This document shows positions 22,671-33,199 of a stretch of DNA of 64,000 bases, piece by piece. The stretch spans positions 44,353,182 through 44,417,181 of the forward strand of contig JAYGXS010000004.1 of the NCBI GenBank assembly GCA_036362985.1, in the 5' to 3' direction. A model generated the notes under the pieces. That model searched no databases. It was not told the origin of the DNA and saw only the letters and a list, made by a program, of their open reading frames with translations. A program made the position numbers and the translations under genes. The number at the start of each line of letters is the position of its first letter. Position 1 is the first letter of the stretch. The DNA comes from Ligula intestinalis (lineage: Eukaryota; Platyhelminthes; Cestoda; Diphyllobothriidea; Diphyllobothriidae).

Positions 22671-22960
22671 CCGCGCGCGCCTTAGAGCTACTGCTACCCT
22701 GTCCCCTGCACTAACCCTCCTCCCCTTAGCCACGTCTTACTGGCTCTCATGAACATTACTTAACATGAACTGCCATGCTGTGACAACTACCTCCCCCCTC
22801 CTCTACCCTCTCACATCTATGACTAATTGTTTTCCACTTCCTTTACCTATCAAATTTTAGTCTGCCCGATTCCGCTCCTGATCTTCTTGCTTCTCTCTTC
22901 ACACTGGGTCCGTGTCAGTCAGGAAGTAGATAAGGTTGTAGATTTTGTTCAAGTCTGCGT
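22671..22960. other. pyrimidine-rich stretch after the PLE
   Basis: Runs of CT-rich sequence follow the PLE coding end; this may be its 3' untranslated region. No hammerhead core was recognised here. Confidence 0.4.
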
Positions 22961-22978
22961 CCCGGCGTCAACTCGTTT

Positions 22979-23310
22979 GTGACACACACACATACACACG
23001 ACAGTTTGACCGTCGATTTTGACTCTATCCTCTACGAGCTTCAACGAGTTGAAGCATGCGGTGAGTTCCACATGGCATACAACGAGGCAGACTTGCGGGG
23101 CATCTACTTCAATCTCTGACCACTCCCACACCGGGACCCGGTTGGCAAGACAGAGTCAAGAAGGCCGGAGTAGCGGTAGGGCGCAGACGGCTGGCGCGAA
23201 CAACACTTAACACGCGTACCAACAGCACGTCTTGTTAGGTGGGCTCTCGATAGGGAGGGCCAAATTAAGAAGGAGCCATTGAATCTGACTCTCAGCCCGC
23301 AGACAGCCAC
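22979..23310 (+). repeat. repeat R1, diverged copy
   Basis: Shares ordered blocks with R1 at 29003-29505: ACACACGACAG followed by CGTCGATTT, then CCACTCCCAC, GACGGCTGGCGCG, and AAGGAGCCATTG followed by CTGACTCTCAG. It is in the same orientation, with diverged or replaced sequence in the middle. Confidence 0.65.
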
Positions 23311-23989
23311 TACACACAACAGGACACACTGGACCGACTGCGGTGTCCGAGTTACCCCGCCAGCGACGCGACGAGTTAAAACACTTGCGTACGAAGGACT
23401 TTGGAGAACCGTTGGCTTCAAAGAGGGCATGCAAGTATTTAACCCCCTCCTTCCCACTGTCACCGCTGCATTGTGTCTGAACGCATCAGAAGAGGGTGTT
23501 GTGTTGTGCCTGCCCTATTTCAGGCCAACCGTTATCCAAAGTCCTTCATACACAAGTGTCTTAAGAAGCCCTATCGCAGGGGGTCAAATGAGTTAAACCC
23601 AACAACTGCGATCTTCAAACCATGGTTACTTAGTGGAGGAGAGAAGACGTCAAAAGCCAGAGTAGAGGAAAGAATATATTGTGTACACAAAGGAAAGGAG
23701 AATAGATGGAAGAATCCTGATTTGGGAGAACACGACCGCCAAGGAGATTGACCGGGTCCCAAGTGCCAGTTTGGAAGCAGTCAGGCCAATAGACAGAGCG
23801 AGTGTGTGTGTGTTCATTGGCTAGGTCAGCCTTTGATTGATATGACACTATGTGTGTAAAAATCAACTTGGCTGGCCTGTCTCTCGCGCGCCAGTAAGTT
23901 TGGCGGCCGCCACGACCTCGAGGTCTAGACGCATTTAGGCCACGACAGGAAGGTCAGACGTCGGGCAGGCAACGACCCACTACAGCCCC
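23311..23989. other. unclassified repeat-like DNA
   Basis: GC-intermediate sequence with overlapping short open frames on both strands and no recognised domain. It lies between repeat R1 and a truncated PLE. Confidence 0.4.
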
Positions 23990-23999
23990 ACCTTGAGCG

Positions 24000-24470
24000 C
24001 CCGAAAGGAGAAGGCCCCAAGTTTTGGCACGCTATCCCTAATGTGAATAACGTATGCGAGGCGGTTGCGAGAATCCTGAAGCCATTCGGGATCGGTGTGG
24101 CTCACAAGCCGAAATAAACCATCAGACAGCAAACTATGAGGCCCAACGACCATCTACCAGTCAGTTGCGGTCTACGGCATACCACGTCAAGACTGCGATG
24201 CAAGGTATGTCGGTGAAACGGGCAGACGCCTTGGCGCCAGGTTGCATGAGCATCAGCTCGCAATCAATCGCAAGGACAAGCTGTCTGTGGTCTATGAACA
24301 CGCCTTCGACAATGCAAGGGTAATAGGCCGAGCAAATGAAAAGATGGCTAAACTTGTGCTGGAAAGTTGGTCTTCGACTGGCACACTTAGCAGAGCCATA
24401 GACCTTCATCCTGCTTACCAGACGGTACGCAAACTGCTCGAGTCAGTTCGAACAAGGCCAATAGGACGGC
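24000..24470 (+). pseudogene. PLE linker and GIY-YIG endonuclease fragment
   Basis: A linker reading NNVCEAVARILKPFGIGVA comes first, then a stop, then a frame change. The GIY-YIG core follows as VAVYGIP, QDCDARYVGETGRRLGARL and HEHQLAINRKDKLSVVYEH. Next come NARVIGRANEKMAKLVLESW and SRAIDLHPAYQTVRKLLES, the usual PLE C-terminal part. Core residues of the fold (the VYGI block, YVG, the Arg of GETGR and the glutamate of VLESW) are visible. Lack of reverse transcriptase, a stop and a frameshift make it a relic. It differs enough from the domain at 22388 to be a separate lineage. Confidence 0.82.
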
Positions 24471-24839
24471 GAAGACGACACAAGCATGGAGTAGAACTGA
24501 GATCAGAGGAAGATAGGAGAGGGGTAGGCCAGGGACCAGGTGACCAGCGTGGAGCGCTACCTCACCGCTACCGCGCACACGAGGTTGACATGAGATCATG
24601 CGGGTAGCATCAAGTCATTAGTCCTTCGGTAGACGAGGGACAGGCCAGTAAGCGCACTGACTTGCCAACAGTTACGACAGCCGCAAGGGGGACAAAGGTC
24701 ACACGAGCCCCCCCCCCCAGTGGTCAATTTCACGGACAGTCAGCAGCGAACAAGCCGGTCAAAGTTCCTCTGCCGAGCATGGATTTAATAACAGGCATGC
24801 AGCGAGGCTGAAACAGTCCCGAGGAAAAGGAACAACTAC

Positions 24840-24895
24840 CCCGTTACTCTGACAATGTAAACAAGTGAGTAACCGAAACGTCAGTCCAAATCTGA
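24840..24895 (+). ncRNA. hammerhead-like remnant at a PLE 3' end
   Basis: CTGACAA stands where a CUGANGA box would be, and GAAACGTC follows about 20 bases later. GTTACTC and GAGTAAC can pair across the interval, which is not the canonical helix II position. The position near the 3' end of the lineage 2 PLE supports a relation to PLE hammerheads, but the fold is doubtful. Confidence 0.35.
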
Positions 24896-24960
24896 CTCGG
24901 TCCATGTCCTTGAACCTTCTTCTTCGTCTTCTTTGGGGGATGATGAAAACGATAAGCCAA

Positions 24961-27900
24961 GATATGCACTTTTGAATGACTTTCTTTTTGCTAACTAGTA
25001 ACAACTCACCAAAATGCCTTTTAACTCATAATAAAAGAACTCCCGATGGTTTTAGATGCTATAATATACTGGAATATATTTTAAAAAACATGCGCATAAA
25101 TCTTATCAAATGCATTTTATGAAATCACTTCTTCCTCAGCTTTATGCTAAACGCAAGTGTACATTTGGGCGTTAATATCGTTTTTCGATTTCAAAATAAT
25201 TTTTTGGTGTAAGTTGCCGATGCATTTGCGGTTAGAGTTTTCATTTTACAATCTACTTCCTTTGCGTGAAAAGGTAATTATTTATTTCCAAGCCCTTTAG
25301 GAAGTTAATATATGTCACTTAATATCGCAAGGGCTGTGGATATTTTCGCACATGTTCTGTATAAATTGTAAGTTAGTGTATAGGAATATCAAAAATCAAT
25401 AGTAAAACTTTATACTATAACGTAGTCATTGTTTTTGACAGGTATGTGCAGCATTATGGGATTGTGTTGCAGGATAATTATTATGAGAATCCCATGCGAA
25501 AAATTCCCTAATCGAAAAGCCATTTCAGAATTTAAAAAATATTTCGTGAGATCGGTCACGAACTGTAATTTTCTTTCGGGCTGACCACTAAAAGTGGATG
25601 TTCACCTTAATTCCGTTGCTTTCCATTGGATAAAATGTATGCAAATGGACCTAAAACATAATTTTTCTGTATAATAAACAGCAATGTCAGTGCCTATGAA
25701 TTCGAGATGCTGATTTATTAAAAAGGTATACTTTCTAAGACTTACAGCAGTCAAACGAATACAAAACGACTATGATAGCATAATTATCTCGGACAAACGC
25801 TGGAAAACGGGTGACCTTTAAATCGAGCCTTCGTACAAGTTATGCCCATGTTTGAACTCAAAATCGTTGTATAAGAATCTATCTCGAAACAGGCTTGCTA
25901 GTAAACTACGGTTTTCGTTCACAGCTTTACTTGACATTTTACCTATGTTGTATTATAAGAAATTGGGTTGCTTCATAGTTGCGTTACTGGCAACTGGCTG
26001 GACTTTCCCCTATAAAACCGGATCTGCTTAAGTCTTACTTCTCGCAGGCACCTTAACTCCATCAGTCTGAAAACACCACTGTCATGTTTCGCTTTATTTC
26101 CAGTCATCACATTACTGTAGTCCAGCCGACGCAGACGTCATGCCAGAAAAACACCCACAACGTGAACCCTGCCACTAAATCGCTTCCTGTTGTGCTTCTA
26201 GCAAAACAGTTCTAATGTCCACAACCAAACGTTAACACAAATTTCTTGCAGTCAATTTTGCTCTTTTTACCTTTACTACGTGTCTTTACTTGCGACAACA
26301 ATTTTTGCTTATAGTAGCAGTGCTTATTAGCGCACTGGAGGCCGGCCAGCTACAGATGTGTTTGCATGCTCGTGCCAGCCAATAGGGTTACGACCTTGAG
26401 GCTTGCGCGCTTGACTTTGGCGCACGCGCGAACTGACCACTACGGTGGATGGTCTTCTGTGCATGCAAACGCGCCCGGCAGTAGCGCCATTACGCCCGCT
26501 ACTTTTACCACCCGCTTCCCTCTCCTGTTTCTGTGATTGCTCCTTTCCTCGATGTAAATGGAGGATTGTGTTGGCTATAACAGCATCCCCAATTCCTTCG
26601 GTACTGTTATTGTAATCACTTCTACTCCATTTAATTGCGACAATGGGACTAATTTTGGAAGTCGCTAGTGCCAGATTAGGCAGTCACGCCTTTGTTGACG
26701 CAAACAAACTAGTTGGATCACAGACCAGATAAGGCCTAGGCCTAGTTCTTCTTTAATTAATATCCTCTCCACTATGAGTGCATACATTTTGCAAAAAGGT
26801 CAAGCGGGTCCGAAGGAAACGACATAACATATTTTCGAAGTGGTTATCAGTACATGGTCTTCCACACAAAAGCTCTCTACTTTTCATTCTTCTCTTTTTT
26901 TCATAAATGTGGCGATTTCTTCACTCCGTATTTATAAAACACATTTGTCGGTAGTCTCAGGTGAGCAAATGTAAGACAGCTGTCAGAAACGGGTTAGTGG
27001 TACTTTTGCAACGTAGTATTTGAAAGCATTGTCGTATCTAGAGTGGGAAAAGTCTGTGGAAACATTGCAGTCAGTGTGTGCAGGTGTGTCGATTAGATTT
27101 TAAATTAGAAGTTTTTTTTTAAATTACGCCGTTACAATTGGGAACTAGAAAGTCTTGTCTGCAGTGCAAGACAGCTCCAATGAAAAACGTAATCAACACA
27201 CACACACACACACAAGTTATCAATGCTCCGTCCACTCCGTAGTGCCCGGTGGACTTATTCGCTTAGTCAAAGTGCCCGGTATAAAGCGCAATGTGGCTCA
27301 CGGTAAAAATTTGTTGGTCTATTTAAAATTTATATGATGTATGGAGAACGAGGCATTGTGCTTACACCACGACCCATTAGCTCACTTTTTTACTGCCCGC
27401 GGGTTTTTGCCAATTTCACTTTAGTTATACATTTAATATTTGATTATTTAAAATGACGGAAGGAAGAGTAAAAAGGCAGGAGACTCAGGTACTAACCTTT
27501 ACTCATCGAATACTGTCTGTTACAGGCAGGGAGACCAAACCTTTAGTTCAAACTGCTTTAAATGCAACTAGCAAGCGACTGCGCAGAAAGATCCCCCTAG
27601 GGAGCCGACATAAATTAACTGGGCGCAGTCTAGTAGATTGCTTCGTTAAATGGCACAAATAAATGTAGCATTTTTACTTGCGTGAAAACTTTATGTGAAA
27701 TAGAAGGCTCTTGGAGAACTCTATGAATAGCAGTCTCTACCTCTGCGCCGTTGAAGTCTCTTTTAAGCTCCATCTGAGTTTCCATTCGCGAATTGGACAC
27801 CTGTGCTTGTACCAAAGGGAAGCTAGCATGCCCTCATAACGCCGGCAAATCTTTGTGAAAAGTATAGGTTGGCTGTGAGAAAGAAACCAGCCACCTTTTG

Positions 27901-28980
27901 GCAACCGCAGACGACGATATGAGGTCTTATCGGGTCTTTTTACCTCCCCATTAAAGAAGTATTGGGGAAAATATTCTTTTGTTTTTTTATAATATTATGT
28001 TATTGCTGCGCTAAGAACCTTCATCAGTCGCCTACTCGATGTGGCCCTTGTCGGTTGTGCTGTGTGGACCGAGTATTTTTAGCACTGAGAACATTGCTTG
28101 AAAATTTCACTCAGCTCCGATATCCGCACAAAAACATATTAAAACTAGTCGTGCACTGATCGGGCTCAAATCGACTTGACAGTCAGCTCCAAGAGATAAC
28201 AGAAACAGTTTTTTCTAGCCTGCAAAATAGGACAGGTTGGCGGCGAGACATTCAGGTGACTATTTGCCAGATCTCAGTCAACATGAGATGACCCCCGGCG
28301 CTGAGTGCAGTGAGGAGAGCATCAAACGATTATCCAGAGACTTAGGGTTGTTAATCCTGAGTGGAGAGACAGAGATCGGTCGGTTTTATGACTGCTAAAT
28401 CATTAAGCATAAAATACAGCGACGGTGACTTACGCCTGGATTATTTTTAAGTGATGGCAGACTTGCGTTGCCCCTACCGCAGTTCCTTTTCCCTGACCCG
28501 CCTGTGTCAAGAGAAAAAGAGAGAGTCAAGATGATCAGAAATGAGATTGGAAGCAGATGCCTAACTCAGATTCCACTGAGTATGAATGTCCTAAATGTCG
28601 CAAATGTCTGGTGCAACGTAAACCGGTACCTACGCGTCTCGCCAACACTCTTCCCACCCCCAAATGCAGCATTTCTTGGGATATCGCAACCCGAATAACG
28701 CTTTACAGGCCCTGTTCTAGCACTCTTGTTTGGCAAGTGCACTTACCACGCGGCCGAAGTAGTCCTATGTATATGCGCTGTCAGCTGGGCGGCTTCAGGG
28801 CGGTTAGAAAAGTCTCTTATGTCGGTGTGTGTAGGAGCGACCTCTCCCCCACCCCCCAAAGGAAACCAAATCACTCCCTCTCACCGTGTCACGGCCACAT
28901 CGATCGATCGATGGAAACGCAACGGGCGGTGGCGGACGGGCAACAGCTGTTTTTCCATTTCCCTCAATGAGAAATCCTAC
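24961..28980 (+). other. intron DNA, mostly unremarkable
   Basis: AT-rich, with a GC-rich patch at about 26330-26530 whose edges are weakly inverted (TGTTTGCATGC near 26358 and GCATGCAAAC near 26461), possibly a small MITE. No exon was recognised. A GC-richer stretch at 28480-28980 leads into repeat R1. Confidence 0.45.
27197..27214. repeat. (CA)n microsatellite
   Basis: Nine uninterrupted CA units within the large intron. Confidence 0.95.
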
Positions 28981-29002
28981 AATGTGCACAGACCGAGGAA
29001 GC

Positions 29003-29505
29003 TGCTACACACACACGACAGCTTCCCCGTCGATTTCGACGATGGGCACCATGCGCTCCAACAAGCCGCAGCAAACGCCGAAGCAAGCCGCAACATACAC
29101 AGAGGCAAACTGGGCAAGCAACACGAAAGCGACAGCAAGCGGGAGCATTGCAGAGAACTGGCACGAGAGAAAACAGGAGTGTAGGCAGACTCGCGCAGAA
29201 TCTACCCACTCGCTCGCCACTCCCACCTCCGTATCCGGGGTAAAGACAAAGTTAATAAGACCGGGGGTGAGGGAGGGTGGAGATGGCTGGCGCGATAGAC
29301 ACTAAGCACGGGCACACTTGCATCAGCCGTCCCGCTAGGTATGCTCCCAACTGCGCGGGAGCGCCATAAAGGCCACATTAAGAGGGAGCCATTGCAGCCT
29401 GACTCTCAGTTCTCCCTCTCCTCCCGTACGCACACACAGACACACGCGTACAGAAGGAGCAGCAACGTAGGGAACCCGTACTTTCGTTGCGTTTAGAGGC
29501 AGACT
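29003..29505 (+). repeat. repeat R1, long copy
   Basis: About 500 bp shared in inverted orientation with 55628-56120. Blocks kept in order include CACACACGACAG, CGATGGGCACCA, CCACTCCCACCTCCGTATCC, GAGATGGCTGGCGCGATAGA, GCGCCATAAAGGCCACATTA and GCAGCAACGT. An open frame from 29042 (MGTMRSNKPQQTPKQAAT) stays open in the inverted copy with similar residues. The family is unclassified. Confidence 0.82.
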
Positions 29506-30192
29506 GACAAGTGTTTCACTGTTTCCAGCTGCTGTACGCAATTTCTTATCCTGATTCTGTTAATAAATCCCGCCGCTTTCGCGAGGCTTCGTAATATACG
29601 GCGGCTGCTCATATTATTGAAAACAAATGAATAGTCATCTAAACCACAAACAGCACCTTTCCTGAACTTTCGAGAATACCAAGAACAAGATATATTGTAT
29701 TCCTTATATGGGAAGCTCTGAAGATCGGATTGTAATTGTCTTTTTTCCCATTTTTTATAGTGCATGTTAGACAATCGATTACTTACAAAGCTCAAGTTTC
29801 ATTCAACTCATTTCACTCAAATGTTTTTTTGCTTACTCATCGATCAAAGACAAGTAACTTTCGCTGAGTTCCCGGGGCATTTACAGAAGTATAGTTTTAC
29901 AAAAATATACAAACAAAATGTTTTCTTGCAGCGTAGAAAAGCCTTTAGCAATTCTGTCTTGGACGAACTGTAGAAATGCTTTTTGAGTACTATTATGGAA
30001 CGTTCCGCTGGGCAACTCCCATTCATACATAAATCGTACTTTCAGCGCTTTCGTTCAGTTTGTATAATAAATATGCGCACAGGGATACAGAAAACAGCCT
30101 GTCTGCGAACTTTCCAAGCAAGGTTCTGCTCTAGTTTTCAGCACACACCTTCCTACTTTGCTTTATCATGTTGCGTTGTTCTTCACCCGTAG

Positions 30193-30408
30193 GATACCTG
30201 TGGAAGGACAACCCTTGGTGTAGTCGTGCTTCAAGGTCTCCTTCAGATGGCGAAAACGCTACTCCGTTATCCGCTTCAGGGGCGTCTACAGCACAACGGA
30301 TTACAACTGCGAGGCGCAAACCCTCGCCTCACAGATGACGAGGGTCGATGTCCCCTGCACATTGCCGCTTGGCAGGGTCACTCGGAACTGGTGGCGCTTC
30401 TGCTTCAG
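30193..30408 (+). CDS. ANKRD50: ANKRD50-like gene, ankyrin exon 2 in this window
   Basis: Acceptor CCCGTAG ends at 30192 and donor GTAGGC begins at 30409; both junctions are phase 0 and the exon is exactly 72 codons. It encodes two ankyrin repeats. The first starts DTCGRTTLGVVVLQGLLQMA and is divergent, matching the atypical repeat of ANKRD50 at this place in the stack. The second is DDEGRCPLHIAAWQGHSEL followed by VALLLQ, with the classic TPLH-like helix start. The divergent repeat carries a few extra residues (LQHNGLQLRGANPRL) in its second half. Its position between two exons of the same phase, and direct continuity with both, make the splice model sound. Confidence 0.9.
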
Positions 30409-30581
30409 GTAGGCACCTGCGTCACTTTACATTCCATATGACTAATCATATTCTGATTAAAGCTCACCGCTAGCTACTGCACATCGCACAAACCGCTCTT
30501 TCTTGGGTATTACTCCTGATCACTCGCATAGCGGCTAGCAGTTTAGCCAGAGTACCATTTCCAGCAAAAAAACGGGATAGT

Positions 30582-30660
30582 GGAATGGCCATTTCGGGCG
30601 CATAACCCGTCATCAGCCAGTCCTACTCAACCTCAAGTGGCTGGAACCCGTGACATTTTG
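30582..30660 (+). repeat. short interspersed repeat, related to 43952-44035
   Basis: GGAATGGCC, ATAACCCGTCATCAGCCAG, CTACTCAACCTCAAGTGG and GGAACCCGTGAC match in order blocks at 43952-44035. It is probably a fragment of a SINE-like family. Confidence 0.5.
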
Positions 30661-31429
30661 ATAAAAAAAACGAAGGCTTTGACCTTGAAAACACAGACTC
30701 CTCGTCTTACCTGTCTGCTGTCGTTTTTCATCACCAAAGTCAACAGGGAGGGAGATACGTGTTAATTTGCAAGTATTTTATCAAATGTTTACGCAAAAAA
30801 GCATCCCGCACTCACTGTTAATAAAATGGGCACGTGCTTGATGGGCATGATTCACGCATGCAGTCAATTTTTAATGCGGTCATCCTATCCCTGCTTATTT
30901 TTTTCATTCTGTCGATAAAGCTGATTTATCTCACTTTTCGTTAGGCAAAACATTCCTCACTCACTCTGTTAATAACGTCGGTAGCAGTCAACGGGGAGAG
31001 CTTGATTTAGGGTCTCAAAGCGTTTATTTAAATAATCGATTATTTGCGGGTGATTATTAAGATACTTAATGTGCCCAGTTGGACACAACCTTCGGCTCTA
31101 TATCAGCTCTTTAGATAGTGTATATAGTCGAAGATTGTGTCTAGGCCCTATTGGGTCCTTTTAATTACCGCATGCAACTAATCGGTTATTTGGTTATTTG
31201 AAAAATTTTCCTTATTATTCTCTACTTTCATCCGATCTACTTTTTATCTTTTCTTTATCCTGATATAACCAACCGATTTAACCTTTTTTTACCGTCTGTT
31301 CAGTACAAGAAAATGATAGGGTCGTCACATACTGTCTGGTAGTCTACATTGAATTTTAAACAAGCCAACTTCTCCGTGGGCAATGGTTAAGTAGTCGGTT
31401 GGTTGGTGTCAAATCCACATTTGAGTGGT

Positions 31430-32130
31430 TCGCAAGGAAAACATTCGATCGCTGGAACAGGATGTTTACGGGCCTGAAGTTTCGGATTCTCACTTGGATC
31501 CACCGGGACGCGAATCACCGAGTACGCAGCAGCCAGCAGGAGGAAGAAGGGCGATAGATCTTAGGTTTTAGTTCACTCGACAGACAGCGGTCATATTTTC
31601 AGCCTCCTTGAGGCCGAAATCCTTGCAAGAGGTGACAACCACGTGAGCCGCAAGCTGCTCGAGTCATGGTTCTTAGGCCCCTGGCCCATCATCAAACGCA
31701 ACGGACTGCCAATCCCATATGCTGAACTGAGACTTCGTCTGGACAGGGAGTACGGCGCAGGCCAGCATTTTCGATGGCAGCGACCCAACTTGCTGCGTTA
31801 TTGTGACACCAACATCCAAAGCGGATGATGAACTCAGGGTAACTAACGGCTTGGACGACAACTGCCAAGCCATCATCTCATCAATTACGAACCGCGATTG
31901 TTAATTTTCGTAAGAATGGGTTCGCGTGACCACTACGGGCTATAAATACTGTGTAGCTTTACGGCTAGAATCATTATCTGCAACTCTATCTGATGATGAG
32001 TTTGAATGAAAATCCAAAACGTCAGGCCAACAAATTTCTCCTAAAAACGATTGCATTTTTTTGCTTATCTGAGTCCTGGAACTCGCCTGTTTGCTTTTAT
32101 CATTAAAAGTGTGTACGTAATTTACACGAT
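31430..32130 (+). mobile_element. short PLE copy (lineage 3) with inverted 5' terminal repeat
   Basis: The left side (about 31450-31520) carries the terminal-repeat motif on the minus strand (AACAGGATG, CCTGAAGTTTCGGATTC). From about 31590 a + strand C-terminal coding remnant begins, and at about 31990-32060 the terminal-repeat motif returns on the + strand (CTGATGATGAG, AAAACGTCAGGCC). The central reverse transcriptase is missing. The same plan is seen at 41776 and 51160. Confidence 0.68.
31590..31760 (+). pseudogene. PLE endonuclease C-terminal remnant
   Basis: Reads FSLLEAEILARGDNHVSRK, LLESWFLGPWPIIKRNG and LPIPYAELRLRL, the usual end of a PLE endonuclease: the LLESW glutamate block followed by a Pro-Tyr helix. 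Parallel remnants lie at 32225 and 51340 and on the minus strand at 54143. Nothing upstream of it remains. Confidence 0.7.
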
Positions 32131-32224
32131 TCCGGAAGATCACAAGCAATTTATAACGGCCGAAGACTCTAACAATCAATGAACATGATCAGTCGTCGGT
32201 GAACGGGTCTCAAAGTTTACTTGG

Positions 32225-32551
32225 GATCATTCGAAGCTGAAATCCTGAGGTGACAACCGCGTAAACCGCGAGTTGCTCGATTCATGGTTCTCAGGCTCAC
32301 ATTCCATTAACGAGCGCAACTATTTGCTGTTCCCATTCTGTGTATTGAGACATCACCTGAGCAAGAGAAGCAGTCACGTGGGAAGGGCCGGCCACAGCAA
32401 CAACCCTGATGATAGTGAGCATAATTGTTGCGCAATTATCAAGCCCGTATCCGACACTAACAACGAAATCCTGGTATTAAATAAGTCGAAAATGGAGTGT
32501 CAGGCCATCATCGCACCAATTGACACCCCAAGTGGTAGTAACACGAGCTGA
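32225..32551 (+). pseudogene. PLE endonuclease C-terminal remnant
   Basis: LLDSWFSGSHSINERNYLL, then FCVLRHHLSKRSSHVGRAG, then a polar tail with DDSEHNCCAIIKPVSDTNNE. The minus-strand frame at 54143-54379 has the same order (FPYCVLRNCLSKRISHVGRAG split over its start, DDNEHNCHAITKPTSDTKK), showing that the tail is a real part of this PLE lineage. The upstream catalytic parts are absent. Confidence 0.7.
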
Positions 32552-32649
32552 TAATTAAAGTACGCCTGCGAATGACCGCTACGAACTACAAATACAGTGC
32601 AATCAGTGAATTTATTACCCCCAATCTGCTCATGTCACGCACTACCCTA

Positions 32650-32692
32650 ATGGTTTCCTATGAATAAGGATTCTCAACAGAATCCGGAACGT
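32650..32692 (+). ncRNA. degenerate hammerhead motif
   Basis: Helix II is intact as GGATTCT-CAAC-AGAATCC, but the first box reads CTATGAATAA and the second GGAAC, then GTCAG. Both core changes predict no activity. Confidence 0.5.
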
Positions 32693-32735
32693 CAGAGAAA
32701 TAAGATTCATGGCCCAGTGATCGCTTCTTCTCTTT

Positions 32736-32810
32736 CTGAATAAGCGACAGGTCACGAGTTTGAACCCCTGGTGGCGCACAACCTGGTCTGTGATACGGCT
32801 TGCTGATGAT
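32736..32810 (+). repeat. tRNA-like fragment next to a PLE end
   Basis: A B-box-like CGAGTTTGAACCCCTGGTGG follows the PLE end directly. No complete clover-leaf forms. It may be the 3' half of a tRNA-derived repeat. Confidence 0.4.
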
Positions 32811-33103
32811 GGCTACTAAACCAGAAATGTCCTTCCGAGTCTATGTTATCTTTGTCGACACTGTTCAATGTCCTAATAGTTGGGCCACGGATGCTTTTGT
32901 CTGGCATAGGGGGTGCCCGGCGACCGCGTTACGAGACGAACTCATCCTGTTGTGTCTTCAAAATCACTCTTGAGCCCCAATCGCACCCGCATAGCGGCTC
33001 GAGCGAGAGAACTTCAGTGCATAATGGGACGATTAAGTCCCGTTACCGATCAGTAAGCGCCTATTTACCATTTTGTATATCTTTGATCGAAACCCACAAT
33101 GCA

Positions 33104-33175
33104 GCGAGCCCGTGGCGCAGTGGTTAGAGCACTGGACTTCTAGCCAACGGGTCGGGGGTTCGAACGTCGAGTAGT
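33104..33175 (+). repeat. tRNA-Arg(TCT)-like relic, probably a SINE head
   Basis: A-box-like TGGCGCAGTGGTTAGAGC, an anticodon-loop-like CTTCTAG containing TCT, and B-box-like GGTTCGAACGTCG sit at tRNA spacing. The acceptor stem has no partner at the 3' side, and the anticodon and T stems are mismatched, so a working tRNA is unlikely. Confidence 0.6.
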
Positions 33176-33199
33176 ATAGCACCTGCGTTCGCGCATGGC

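Larger units (their letters stand above)
23990..24960 (+). mobile_element. 5'-truncated Penelope-like element (lineage 2)
   Basis: The element begins inside the linker before the endonuclease and runs through the GIY-YIG domain to a 3' region of about 480 bp. That region ends near ACCGAAACGTCAGTCC (about 24875-24890) and a CTTCTTCTTCGTCTTC tract. No reverse transcriptase is attached, so it is not the missing end of the PLE at 20590, which has its own endonuclease. Confidence 0.78.
32190..32735 (+). mobile_element. short PLE copy (lineage 3), second in tandem
   Basis: A C-terminal coding remnant starts near 32225, then an ACAAATACAGTGCAATCAGTG block near 32588, the hammerhead-derived block near 32650-32690, and the end motif CAGTGATCGCTTCTTCT near 32715. 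It sits just downstream of the copy at 31430-32130 in the same orientation. Confidence 0.68.

Noticed and set aside
22284..22733. 149-codon minus-strand frame as a gene
   Set aside because: It overlaps the + strand PLE linker and endonuclease, which are recognisable; the minus frame has no domain.
23990..24960. This fragment being the displaced 3' end of the PLE at 20590
   Set aside because: That PLE has its own decayed endonuclease at 22388-22670, and the two endonucleases differ strongly.
33104..33175. Functional tRNA-Arg gene
   Set aside because: The acceptor stem has no 3' partner and the anticodon and T stems are mismatched.
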